A stretch of DNA of 34,853 nucleotides, taken from positions 346,822-381,674 of the forward strand of contig MNCI01002242.1 in assembly GCA_015680685.1 (NCBI GenBank), in the 5' to 3' direction. Each line of letters begins with the position of its first letter. Position 1 is the stretch's first letter. The notes under the pieces are model-generated. The model did not search any database. It was not told the origin of the DNA and saw only the letters and a list, made by a program, of their open reading frames with translations. This document shows, one piece after another, positions 1-9,670 of the stretch. This DNA is from Gnetum montanum (Eukaryota; Streptophyta; Gnetopsida; Gnetales; Gnetaceae). A program made the position numbers and the translations under genes.

Positions 1-246
1 TTTCAACAACTCACAGTACTTGGCAAAATTGGCTGAATCTCTTTAAAGTAAGTCATTTGTAGTTTACATACAACGCAATCGTTACATTTCTCACAACCGC
101 ACGCCACAACAGCACACACACATACTCACATTAACTACTGAGTTTATTTGGGGGTATCTGAGCCTTGGTGTTGCCAGAGACCAGCAGGCACCTAAATCCT
201 GTTCGAGGACACTCGTTGGCGGTCGCGTCCCAAATGGTCGCCAACA
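1..246 (+). mobile_element. 3' end of a family-B LTR, inserted in Athila-1 gag
   Basis: This stretch matches 23805-24049 almost base for base (a 1-bp indel near 220 and scattered substitutions), which is the 3' end of the solo LTR at 21191-24049. It ends in CCAACA at 246, a normal CA LTR end. From 247 onward the sequence switches to Athila gag, aligning with the gag of the second Athila element at about 26632. The inserted element's left side lies outside the window, so it may be a solo LTR or a full element. The next five bases, ATAGG (247-251), are the expected target duplication but cannot be checked here. Confidence 0.85.
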
Positions 247-2590
247 ATAGGTTGACATATACTCATCCCGATGAGTATATCCCCAACTTTACTTTTATCC
301 TTCATCAAGATGAACAAATGCGCTGGAGAGATTTGCAAGGTAACATAGTGTTACCTCTGGATCATGCAGTCCCCAACATGCTTCTCCATGCTCTGGCACA
401 GATTGGCATGACACAGCTTTACGCTGAATATGTTGCATCAGATTTTGACTCAAGGGATTACCATCCCACAGCCGCACAACATATGAGGTACTCAAGGCAG
501 GAGAGCCAACATACCCTATTGAAGGGTAAAGGCCCACACATCCTTAGCGAAATAGAAGATGATGAACCCATTATAACGGGTTCTATATCAAATAATGTTT
601 CCCCTCCTAACGATGGTGAGGAGGTTGGGTATTGGAACCTACAATCAACGATACATAACATTGGTTCTGATCCCTGTGAACGCCAACTGTTCACAGAGGG
701 AACAACAACTCATGATAAGGATAGGCACTTAGATCGTCACCAGGATCGGGGATGTAGTAGCCAAAGACAAGGTAAGAAGCATCGCCATGGCGATGGTTCC
801 CCTTCTTCTTCTCCTTCATCTCATCGCACACCCTCTTCCTCCACATCTAGGTGCAGCCATCATGAGCACAACGGTGAGGATAGAGGTAGGCACAATGAGA
901 GACCTCAATGAGAGAGTCAAGAGAGAGGACAAGGGCATGAATGAAGGGAAAGTAGGGAACAACGAAGACATCACAAGTGTCATGAAAGAGATGATCATGA
1001 TGAACCCCTACTTGTAACCCGAAGTATGCTTGATATAATGGAGGTAGTGAGAATTCCAACAAGGCATTTAAAAGATAGTTGGATCAAGCGTTTAGACATC
1101 AAAAAAATCCCACGTTTTGAAGGGGGATACAATTCAGATCCGCAACATCATTTACAGGCATTCCATGATGCCTGTGCCTTGTAGAACATAGAAAAAGAGT
1201 GGCAAAAACTAAAGTTGTTTTCCAGGACACTCACCCAGGAACCATAGAGTTGGTACTAATCGTTAGAGCCGAAGACCATTAGGAGGTGGAGAACGATGTT
1301 AGAACTCTTCAACAATAAATATCAAATGTACTCCAGAGTGTCTAATTTGCATAAGCAAATCCAAGGATGGAAACAAGGTACTCATGAACCCTTGGATGCT
1401 GCCATGGGCCGCTACTATGCATTGTTCATGGTTATGCATAGCGGGATCAACTCCGCCACATCGTAGATGGGCTAAGGCATGAGACTAGAAGAATCCTTGG
1501 GACTTATGCCCAAGGGAGACTATCAGAACTCAGAGCCCATGAAATACATCTCTTGCTGAAACAAGTAGCAAAAGAAGAAGGTGAGCTACGAAAAAGAGAG
1601 AGTGCAGAAGAATACAACCGTGATCCCTCCCTTTGGAAGAAGGGAGTGAAATTTTGCGATGAAGAGGATGAGTCACCACTTGAAGAGTTGGTGAACAGAA
1701 AAACCATGCCAATTCAAAAACTAACAATAGCAGTATCGGCTAAGATGGATTAATTGTGGGATTCCTTAGACTCCATACTTGAAACTATCTTGAAAATTGT
1801 AGAGGAGTCTAAGGAGGAACGAAGTAGTGACAAAGGTAAGACAAAGCAGAGAAATTCAGGCCCTGCACATAACAAGGGTAAGGGGAAAATTACTATCTCC
1901 GATGAGGTTTCGGATTCAGACACAAACAATGACGGTGGATGTGAGATCTGCCACTATAACCATCCTAAGGGATGTTTTCCAATCATCTCACATCTATAAG
2001 AGTCTGGGGTGTATGCACTTAACCCAAGACTTAACCAACGGCAAATACCTTGAAGGCTACCTTATCCACAAGGTAACCCAAGGTAGTTCCACCAACCACT
2101 AACGTACTATCCAAGTGGAACTCCACCACAACCCATCAGACAGCATTAGCAATGGCAATACCCATAGTCATGGGGGATGCCACCGCCAACACAATAGTAC
2201 CCTTATCAGTAGCCAGACCCATATGGATATTACGTGCAGCAGCCGATTTCTCCAAGTGACTCTATGAGTCACACAACTCCCCAACATCACTACCAAGTTC
2301 GGGAGTACTTTATGAGGACTCCACCTCCGGGAGGCACCCCACATACCTACCATCCTCCAACTCCATCCACATATCTTCCACCTATAGTTCCCATACAACC
2401 TGCTCCAACAATGCAAGGGGAACTCCCTACTCAACCATAGCAACATAACGCTGCGAGAGCTGTAAACATTCAACCCGCTGCTAGTTCTGACAACTGTAAA
2501 AAGAGAAGACCTTCCTTCAGAACTAGAAGCCTAGACAAGCTCTCACAACAAGCGATTAAGTCAATGTACACTCCTCCGACAAATAAAACT
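247..2590 (+). pseudogene. Athila-1 gag pseudogene
   Basis: Structural capsid protein of a Gypsy retrotransposon. The first block (252-908) reads through EYIPNFTFILHQDE and matches Athila-2 gag at about 26650. A Ser/His/Arg-rich stretch follows (about 775-908). The frame then shifts. The conserved capsid core begins near 1108 (IPRFEGGYN) and has a stop at 1182-1184, where Athila-2 has CAG. The C-terminal part at 1553-1999 has a charged helical segment and a zinc-knuckle-like motif, CEICHYNHPKGC (CX2CX3HX3C), near 1942-1977. A Pro/Gln/Tyr-rich tail follows to about 2450. An ORF can be drawn from 165, but its first 27 codons belong to the inserted LTR, so that start is not real. Several stops and frameshifts make this a pseudogene. 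Confidence 0.85.
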
Positions 2591-2623
2591 TCGGAGCTCC
2601 CTTCAGTCCAATAGTAGAGCTTC

Positions 2624-3160
2624 ATGCATACAGTTATGTTAACGCATACCATAACCAACTGGATCAACGTAGGCCACCTTCCCAGGAAACTATCTGACCC
2701 TGGGAGTCTCCTAATCTATTTACAAATCACCAAGAATAAACCACATAAGGCTCTTCTTGACTCAGGTTCTGGAGTCAACTTAATTTCACGAGAAATGTAT
2801 CAAGCCTGGAACCTGCCCCAACTGAAGAAGAGCAATATCCAACTGGAGTTGGTTGACCAGTCCATCACCATTCCTTTGGGATCAATGGAAGACATTATTA
2901 CCACTGTGTGTGGTTGGTCTTACCCAACTGATTTCCTGGTGATTGAAGTCAACAACAACGAAGGAGGCTGCCCAATTATAATGGGAAGGCCATGGCTAAG
3001 TACAGTAAATGCGTACCTAGGGATCTACGATCTTTCCTTGCAAATATCTAAGATAAACATTAATGGAAAGATCGAGAAGAAGAAAGTTCCATGCATCACA
3101 TACAGTGACTTAGAGGGTGATGACATGGAAGAATGTTTAGCATCTCTTCCATGTAATTAG
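2624..3160 (+). pseudogene. Athila-1 aspartic protease domain
   Basis: Retroviral-type aspartic protease that would process the Gag-Pol polyprotein. The 178-codon frame has the lead-in LPRKLSDPGS, then LLDSGSGVNLIS with the catalytic Asp at codon 46 (2759-2761) in the D-S-G triad. The flap and C-terminal part include VDQSITIPLGSMEDII, and IIMGRPWLST is the usual second hydrophobic-Gly motif. The frame lacks stops across the domain, unlike gag upstream. It ends in a natural-looking stop 200 bases before the deletion that removed RT and integrase. Athila-2 keeps the flanks of this domain at 29080-29480 but has lost the DSG block, so this is the only copy in the window with an intact active site. 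No mature polyprotein can be made. Confidence 0.85.
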
Positions 3161-3369
3161 TGTGCCCAAGAAACACAAATTCAAATATGCCTGTATGTAG
3201 CAACCACACCAGTAGTGGACACCCCGTGGTGGACAGCTACTAGAAAGAGCAAATCAATATGCATGAAACGAACTAAGGGAACTCATGCTAACAATGAAAG
3301 CATAGACACATTGGAATATGAGCATCGCCAACTTCCACCCCTTAATCTAAGAACATCAATTGGGAGAAG

Positions 3370-3402
3370 TTGGGCACTTTTACGAAATTCAAATAGATGT
3401 TC
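3370..3402 (+). other. Deletion junction: RT to integrase removed
   Basis: Up to about 3376 the sequence follows Athila-2 at 29715-29735 (AACATCAATTGGGAGAAGTTG against AACATTAACTAGGGGAAGTT). From about 3395 it follows Athila-2 at 32625 onward (ATTTCGGATCTCTCCC against ATTTCGAATCTCTCCC). About 2.87 kb, present in Athila-2, is therefore absent. The bases in between do not align clearly to either side, so the exact breakpoint is uncertain by some 20 bases. Confidence 0.8.
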
Positions 3403-3432
3403 ATTATTTCGGATCTCTCCCTTGCAATTCAA

Positions 3433-3446
3433 TCATGGGGGAGATA
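3433..3446 (+). promoter_or_regulatory. Internal polypurine-like motif (first of three)
   Basis: TCATGGGGGAGATA lies just past the deletion junction. The same 14 bases occur at 32655-32668 in Athila-2, about 100 bases after the integrase stop. It shares the TCATGGGG core with the tract next to the LTR (5438-5448). Use as an additional plus-strand primer is inferred. Confidence 0.45.
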
Positions 3447-3486
3447 GCCACCTATCCTAACCATTGGAGGCCCTTAGTTCCTTTTA

Positions 3487-3660
3487 AGTTTTTTTTTTAC
3501 ACGTTTTTGTTTTCCACGTTTTTTTTTTACACATTTTTGTTTTACAATTTCTTTAACTGTTCTTGTTTCTTTTTTACAACTTTCTTCAACTTTTCTTGTT
3601 TTTGTTTTACAAATTACTTTAACTTTTCTTTTTTTTGTTTTTCAACGTCGTTATACTTTT
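3487..3660 (+). repeat. Pyrimidine-rich minisatellite
   Basis: Imperfect repeats of a T-rich unit containing TTTTACA followed by a variable TTTCTTTAACTTTTCTTG segment. Athila-2 has a shorter version at about 32704-32775, so the repeat number differs between copies. The Phe-rich ORF across it is a by-product of the T runs. Confidence 0.75.
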
Positions 3661-3664
3661 TCAT

Positions 3665-3684
3665 TGTGTGTGTGTGTGTGTGTG
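3665..3684 (+). repeat. (TG)10 microsatellite
   Basis: Ten TG units in a row. The matching place in Athila-2 (about 32800-32815) has a shorter, interrupted TG repeat. Confidence 0.95.
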
Positions 3685-4853
3685 AGATCCATCCTGTAAG
3701 TTTGTCACCCAATAAGTGTTCGGAATGATGGCATGAATTGTTTTCATGTTGATTGCTAATGTTTGGTTTTTACCTTTAAGTCATGATGTGGAAACTAAGG
3801 TATGCTTCTTTTGATATGGCAAGCTATGAGTTCACTTGATCCATCCATCCACAAAGTCTATGGTCTCTCTTGGCTTGGAAATGTACAGTTCCTCATAATA
3901 AGAACTTTAACAAATCGATGACTAGGCATTTCTCAAACTAAGAAAGGACTCAAGGATTGAAAAGGGTGTGACTTCAAGGGAACTTGATGCATTTGTGTTG
4001 GCCATTCTCTTGGGTACTTGGATGTTTTCTTCTTGAGTTTTCTCACCGTTCCGATGTTACCCAATTATCGGAAACTGAGACAATAAAAATAAGAAGTCTT
4101 TGCATGGTGTGGTTCTCATGCATAAAAACACAAAACAAAACAAAAAATGAGAATTCAAAGCACACCCCTTAGATAAAATAATCACTTGGGCTACAAGCAC
4201 TGGTTATGGAACCAAAAGTGTTCCCTCTAACTAAGGCCTTCTCACTTCCCATTCTCTCCCTTATTTCGTCGGAATGCTGGTGACTCTTTGGAGAGGCATT
4301 CTTGTTATTCAAGAGGATGGATTGGCTGAATGAATTGATGTGAAGTCACTGGATGTGGTTGGTTTGAGGCTAGAGTTGGAATGAGATTTACCAAGTCACA
4401 TTAATCATGAAACACACAAGGGGCTGTATACCGCCTTGTTCTTGGGATTCCATTCCATTCTCTTCTCTCCATCCTTCTCTCCATTATTCACCTCATTGTC
4501 AGTTGTATCATTAGTATATATCTTGGTTGACGCATTGTTTTCTTTTTAGTAAATTCTTACGGTTAAGACTTTAACTCTTGTTCCAAAGGACATTCTTAGA
4601 GCCTACAAACTCTTTGAATGTGGGTTTGTTAGGGCATTAAGGGCATGCACCTACTTTGGGGAGGACCCACTGACATTCCTATTTGGTGCACCAGTTAATT
4701 TCTTTTTCCTAACATTTTGCAATTAATTTTATTTTATTTTGTTCATTTCCATCTTGACATCCATTTCGTCGATGCTATAGTTGTCCCTTTTTATCTATCT
4801 TTCTTGTTCCTTTTTCTTTCTCCATTCTAACGCTACCAAAGGTTCGCAATTAG

Positions 4854-4864
4854 TCATGGGGGTA
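4854..4864 (+). promoter_or_regulatory. Internal polypurine-like motif (second of three)
   Basis: TCATGGGGGTA in the middle of the 3' untranslated region, preceded by a GGTTCGC block. The Athila-2 match is at 33990-33999, after the same GGTTCGC block. The first ten bases are identical to those of the tract adjoining the Athila-2 3' LTR (34537-34547). Confidence 0.4.
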
Positions 4865-5437
4865 TGGGGTTCGATTTTTTCGATTTTCTCCTAGCCCTGA
4901 TTTTTTCTATTTCGATTTTGTCCTAACCCCTACACCTTCGATAGTCATCATTAATATATCTCCAGATCCGTATCAGCCATACCACAACCTAGCCAATGGA
5001 CTTACAATGAAGCAAGGTATCAATTACATGATGATTCAATTACCCTTGCTAATATAAGACTATGTTGTGTGTGCAGATGGTGATCATGCAATAACGGATT
5101 AGATCTGGAGGGAATGCTTGGAATGGAGCAGCGCTGAAACAGCTATGCAAAGAGCAAGATCAATGGTGCGCTTACGGATGGAAAATGAAAGGCGCAGTCT
5201 TGGCGTTGTCATCAACAACACTTCTTCTCTTCTTCTCTCTTCTCTTTTCTCTCAGCTGCCAAATAAGGCCTGATGTCAATGTAATAAGGTGTTCACCTTT
5301 TTTGTCATGGACACCAGTTTTGTCAAGTCTTGTAATGATGATCCATTCACATGTCATCCCATTAGTTTCCATTGAGTCAATAATCCCATACCTTCCCGAT
5401 ATTATTGTAATGAACTCAAGGACGAGTTTTCATTTAG

Positions 5438-5448
5438 TCATGGGGATA
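5438..5448 (+). promoter_or_regulatory. Polypurine tract of Athila-1
   Basis: TCATGGGGATA abuts the 3' LTR start (TGATGGGAC at 5449). The tract primes plus-strand DNA synthesis in LTR retrotransposons. Athila-2 has TCATGGGGGTA in the same place. Confidence 0.75.
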
Positions 5449-5454
5449 TGATGG

Positions 5455-5562
5455 GACATGATATCGCATGGGCCATGATATCATGTACACGATATCGTGG
5501 TCGTCACAATATCGCATCCCTCGTGATATCGCGTCTTCCCCTGCGATATCGCGGTGCGTCGT
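5455..5562 (+). promoter_or_regulatory. U3 array of GATATC palindromes (Athila-1)
   Basis: Five GATATC cores in about 100 bp, several extended to longer palindromes such as GCGATATCGC and CACGATATCGTG, plus partial copies (AATATCGC). The array ends just before the TATA box at 5569. Related arrays lie in both Athila-2 LTRs, with variable copy number. The position suggests an enhancer or transcription-factor binding array. That role is inferred. Confidence 0.6.
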
Positions 5563-5568
5563 CATATC

Positions 5569-5576
5569 TATAAATA
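5569..5576 (+). promoter_or_regulatory. TATA box of Athila-1 3' LTR
   Basis: TATAAATA, followed by AGAGGCGGCTCTCCC. The same box and flank occur at 25677 and 34648. Confidence 0.75.
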
Positions 5577-6282
5577 AGAGGCGGCTCTCCCTTGTTTCCT
5601 CATCCTAGGCTAGACAATAGGAAAACTCTAGCAGAATGACCACTCCGAAGATAGAATATTTTCCATGTGCCCGCAGTAGGAGTCCCAAAGTGAACGGATC
5701 TTTATTCAAGCAAACATTGTACCTGAACACAAGTTTGTGTACGGCAATAAAGACGAGCTTTCCAGATAAACCTTGCAGTGCATGGAATAGGATTTTATTA
5801 TTGTTATTTATTACTTGTTATTTATTATTTGTTATTTACTGCTTTCTCTCTCAACCCTTCTCTCCTAGTTAAGTGCCTCAGTACGACCTCTTCGAGCACA
5901 TGCGTTACGCGTGGTGATCCCAGCAAAGACTAGTGTTTGGTAGCCACGGTTGCATCGGTTCAAGGTGTGTACGGTAAGTGGGAATGGATGCTGACACTAG
6001 GTAATTTAGACTTAATTCATTAGTTAGAGTTAGTAATTAGTTTCTCAACCCTTTACCTTGTTAGCATAGGAGACAAAAACATAAAAAGCTATAAAAATCA
6101 TATACCTCAAACTTACTTAACCATACACCGTGACAACTATAAGTAAGTTTGGGAAGACAACGAATGATTAACCCTAAGTGTTCCATGGGCGTGTAGGCAC
6201 TTAGTCTGCGGAGTTCGACCGGATCGCGTGTGCTACGCTCGTATTTGTATGGTTGAGTGTAGGGTTATCTCACCACTCATCA

Positions 6283-8421
6283 ACTTCTTACCACTACAAT
6301 GGGCATCCTTTCTCTAGATGTGCCACCAAGGAAAAATCTTTAATGGTCAAGAAGAATTGAAGTTCTTTAACTCACAAAAATATCAAAGAACTCTAGCAAA
6401 TGTCAATGAAGGATAAGACCCAGTGATACAATTGAGAGGTAACAACTTCCAGTAATAGAAAAATGTTAGAGTTTTCCATGCTAAGAGCATGACCCATCTC
6501 AAAGTAACACCAAGATCTACTATCGAACAAAATGTTAAAACATAGAAACAAACTAACCATAAAGGAAATTCAAATACCCAACATGATGCAATTTCATTAA
6601 GAACACCTTAATAACCACATTTCATTTAATACCATCCATACATCCTCCATGTGCTAGTTGATCAATAAATAAGAAGCCAGTTGTTCCTTTTCATGTCTAA
6701 TTAAGGAATAAATTAAATTTTTTATTCCTAAGCAAGAACTATCCATTTTTTATTTTTTTCAATATTTTTTCAAAGCTAAAATCTATGCTAATTTATACAA
6801 TATTATCATATATTGCACATGGTATGAGGATAATGCCAACATCAAATATATGGCATAAAACAAAGTAAGAGGATGATAATATTAATATGTACCTATTCAA
6901 GATATGCATGAGAGAAAGCCCATAAATAACAAGATGTGTATGAGAGATTATAAGGAAGAATTCCTAAAATCAAAGGATTAGTCAAAAGCTATTTGGGAAA
7001 TATTGTTACATCACTACATGTATAAATATGATCCAATGTGAATGGAATGCAATGCCTCACCGCTTACCCTAGTTTGGTTTGGGGGTGTGGACCAATTGCT
7101 CATTTCTTGTGTATTCTTTATGTCCTATCATGGAGTGTGATGTTTGGTTATTTTGATTCTTTCTCATTTCTCAAATTTCTCTATATCAATGCTCTCAAAC
7201 CTTTCACATGGTAGGATGTTCACTAGCACTTCATAGAGTTTTCATTACTTATAATAAAGGATGACTAATGGTCCCACATATTACTTATATGATATGTGAT
7301 ACTTCTAACTACTATAAAGTACTTCTTGTACTCTTCCATGATGCTTTTAAGCATTGTAAAATTGAATATATTCTTGTTCACCATGACAAATATTTAAACA
7401 TTTAACATTCCCATACTAGGTTTTTAAGCTACAATTCAAATTCAAATAATTTCTACTTTATTTACAACTTGTTCTATTTCAAATAACATAAAAGTTTCCG
7501 TGGATGATTTTTAAGGGTGTAAAATAGCAAAGATGTTAGAACCTAAAATAAGTGAAATATAGGTACACCCCAAGATTTATAGAAGTTTATAGCTCATTTC
7601 TACCTAGTAGAATTAACCCTATGATAAAGGGTTACCATGCCAAGACCTATACCACTAGTCTAACACCTTATTGTTAATGGTGCGTAAAATATAAATTCTT
7701 TCTCATTTGTTCAAAACAAAAGCAATAGCCTAATCATTGTGATGTTTAGGACTTAATTAAGTAGAAATAATCTATGGATAACGTAAGCCTTTTTATTATT
7801 TATCTTGCCAATTGATGACATATGTACTATAGCCATGTTGAACTTATATGATGTGTTGAATGCTTGTTTCTTAGTAGTAGGTATATTAAATTTAGGCTTT
7901 CCTACATTAGGTGGTTAAACCAATGCTTCATTAACTTTGCTATCATAGGCTATATCTATAGGCAAATTATTTTGTATTTTGACAGCCTTTTCAAATAATA
8001 TTTTAACATGTCTCTTGTGATGAAACCTATGACCTCAGTAACCATGAGCACACGTTCTAACCAAGACAAGTATGTCACATTAACAAGTTTAAATGTTTTT
8101 ATTACACGTTACTAAGCCTAAACAATTAGAATTAGCGAAACGTTATCTACTTCATTAGAGCATGTGGCTTGTAATGAGTAAAACACCAATTTTATTTCAA
8201 GGGACATACTAATTTGTTATCATTATATTCTTCTTGAGTTTTTCTAAAGTTTCATATTATCTATATGTCATTCATGTACTTATTATTCTATTGTTTCCAA
8301 TTCCAACATCCAAATCTTAAAAAATATCACTAGTCATAAGAATTATATTTGAACATGAATCTTGTCCTTTATAGTTAAAAAGCTTCAAATTCCATCAACC
8401 AAATCCTAAAATTACCTTAGG
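6283..8421. other. AT-rich DNA with no recognised feature
   Basis: No ORF of note, no LTR end and no known protein was seen on either strand. Short A and T runs are common. It could be old, unrecognisable repeat DNA or unique spacer. Confidence 0.6.
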
Positions 8422-8850
8422 CACTTGTCACCTAGGTTTTCCAAGTTAGTAAATATAACTATGGCCTATGACATATAGCTATCATGAAATATTGAAAGAG
8501 TTGTAAAGGAATATAATAATGTCTCAAAAGATCAATGACTAAAACTATGCCCAAAGGCATATAGCCATCAAGATACTTTAAAAGAATTATAAAGAAATGT
8601 ACTAATGCCTCATATGTGACTTTAACATAGGTTTCAAATTTGAACAACTTATTCTTTAAATTTAAAATAGGAACCTGTCACTTGGATTTTCTAAGTCAGT
8701 AAATATAAGTATGTCCCATGACATATAGCTATCATGATATGTTTAAAGAGTTATATAGAGGAATATAACAATGCCTCAAAAAGTCAATGACTATGTCCAA
8801 AGCCATATAGCCATCAAGATTTTAAAGGAATATAGTATTGCCTCAACTAT
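8422..8850 (+). repeat. Two-level tandem repeat
   Basis: A large unit starting CACTTGTCACCTAGG (8422) is repeated from 8674 (ACCTGTCACTTGG). Each large unit contains two related blocks of roughly 55-70 bp around a core like CATATAGC(T/C)ATCA(T/A)GA, ending ATGCCTCA. The four blocks are about 8459-8526, 8545-8612, 8709-8777 and 8791-8845. Blocks 1 and 3 resemble each other most, as do 2 and 4. So a pair duplicated first, then the pair was duplicated again. No coding role is seen. Confidence 0.8.
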
Positions 8851-9203
8851 GAATTTATCCAACAAACTCTTACCTAATAAGATAATGAGCTAACTACTTG
8901 AGCCATTGATCATAAAAAACATCGCAACTCCCTTTACTAAATTAGTTGGTTGTTTGAGGGGGTGGAGAAATTTAACATTTCTCCCCTTGCACTTAACACA
9001 AATCTAGAATTCAACCCAAACTAGATGACAATATGTGCCTTTAGGACATGTAGGCAACAACAAACATAAAATTCCCAAATAGTTTTATTAAAAAAAATGA
9101 TTTGTTAGGTTATTATTTTTGTAGAAATGGAACTTCCCAAATGCTAACATGAACTTTATAAATAATTTCATTCAAAATAATGATGTGTTAAATTATCATT
9201 TAT
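8851..9203. other. AT-rich DNA with no recognised feature
   Basis: Nothing recognisable on either strand. Confidence 0.6.
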
Positions 9204-9268
9204 GGTGAAATGAAACTTGGGACTTGCAAACCACAAATTGCATACTCTAACCAATGAAGTAGTTTCCC
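9204..9268 (-). pseudogene. tRNA-like relic or SINE head
   Basis: Read on the minus strand, the segment has a box-A-like ATTGGTTAGAGTATG (D arm). A perfect five-pair stem follows, TGCAA/TTGCA, enclosing an eight-base loop that contains GTG. Next comes AAGTCCCAAGTTTC, which resembles a degraded variable loop and T arm (box B). No clean acceptor stem is present and the T loop lacks the GTTCGA core, so it is not a working tRNA. It could be a decayed tRNA gene or the tRNA-derived head of a SINE. Confidence 0.35.
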
Positions 9269-9379
9269 CTTGAAAATAAAAATTATTACATTATCAAATA
9301 AATATATAGTTATGTCATTACCTAAGTTCAATTACAATAGTTTGCTACAAATCTAATGAATACATATGGTTTATAACAT

Positions 9380-9432
9380 AACCCCTTGCCCACCCCACCC
9401 GACCACCCCTTCAAACCCTCCCCACCGCCCCG
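9380..9432 (+). other. C-rich block in AT-rich DNA
   Basis: About 50 bases with many runs of three or four C and almost no T (for example CCCCACCCGACCACCCC). It could form a G-quadruplex on the minus strand. No gene overlaps it. Confidence 0.7.
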
Positions 9433-9653
9433 CAAGTAAAAAACATTTTCATAAATATGGTGAATTGGAAAATGACCATCAACAAGCAAAATTTTATTTA
9501 AGGGATATCTAAAAATCCCAAAATAACAATATAATATCAAATCTAATGATGTTTTGGAAAAATGTGACTTTTCAAAGAGGTAAATAAAAAAATCATTCGT
9601 GTTATGCCATGAATCTTTTAAATTATTATTTGTTAGATGGAAGTAAGAAATTT

Positions 9654-9670
9654 GGGGGGGGGGGGGGGGG
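9654..9670 (+). repeat. G17 homopolymer
   Basis: Seventeen G in a row, followed by TGTTGGACCCC. It sits at the 3' end of the minus-strand LINE, where a poly(A) tail (poly(T) on this strand) would be expected. Its length should be treated as uncertain, because long homopolymers are error-prone in sequencing. Confidence 0.85.

Larger units (their letters stand above)
3400..5437 (+). other. Athila-1 long 3' untranslated region
   Basis: About 2 kb between the end of pol and the 3' LTR, aligning along its length with 32620-34536 of Athila-2. Some Athila elements carry an envelope-like ORF here. No ORF is shared between the two copies in this window, so I see none. It holds a pyrimidine-rich minisatellite, a (TG)10 run, and polypurine-like motifs at 3433 and 4854. 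Confidence 0.75.
247..6282 (+). mobile_element. Athila-1: decayed Ty3/Gypsy element, 3' part
   Basis: The order is gag fragment, protease, a large deletion, a long 3' untranslated region, polypurine tract and 3' LTR (5449-6282). Gag, protease, untranslated region and LTR all align with Athila-2 (25574 onward). Its 5' LTR and the first roughly 36 gag codons are to the left of the family-B insertion, outside the window. The missing block corresponds to about 2.87 kb of Athila-2 (about 29742-32614), that is RT, RNase H and integrase. The copy is non-functional. Assignment to the Athila branch rests on the Athila-style gag and protease and on the relative's RT and tRNA-Asp primer site. Confidence 0.85.
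5449..6282 (+). mobile_element. Athila-1 3' LTR
   Basis: 834 bp, starting TGATG and ending CATCA, a 5-bp terminal inverted repeat with the usual TG...CA ends. It aligns over its length with the Athila-2 5' LTR (25574-26383, 810 bp). A TATA box at 5569-5576 follows a palindrome-rich U3. The pairing duplication on the left side is outside the window, so the ACTTC after 6282 cannot be tested. Confidence 0.9.

Noticed and set aside
165-251. ATG-free frame start at 165 for a gag protein
   Set aside because: These codons are the end of an inserted LTR; the same bases occur at about 23968-24049 outside gag.
3360-3728. Phe-rich frame of 122 codons
   Set aside because: It follows T-rich minisatellite and a TG repeat, and is not kept in Athila-2.
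5185-5451. Frame with signal-peptide-like start, possible envelope-like ORF
   Set aside because: The aligned region in Athila-2 (about 34297-34550) does not keep this frame, so coding is unlikely.
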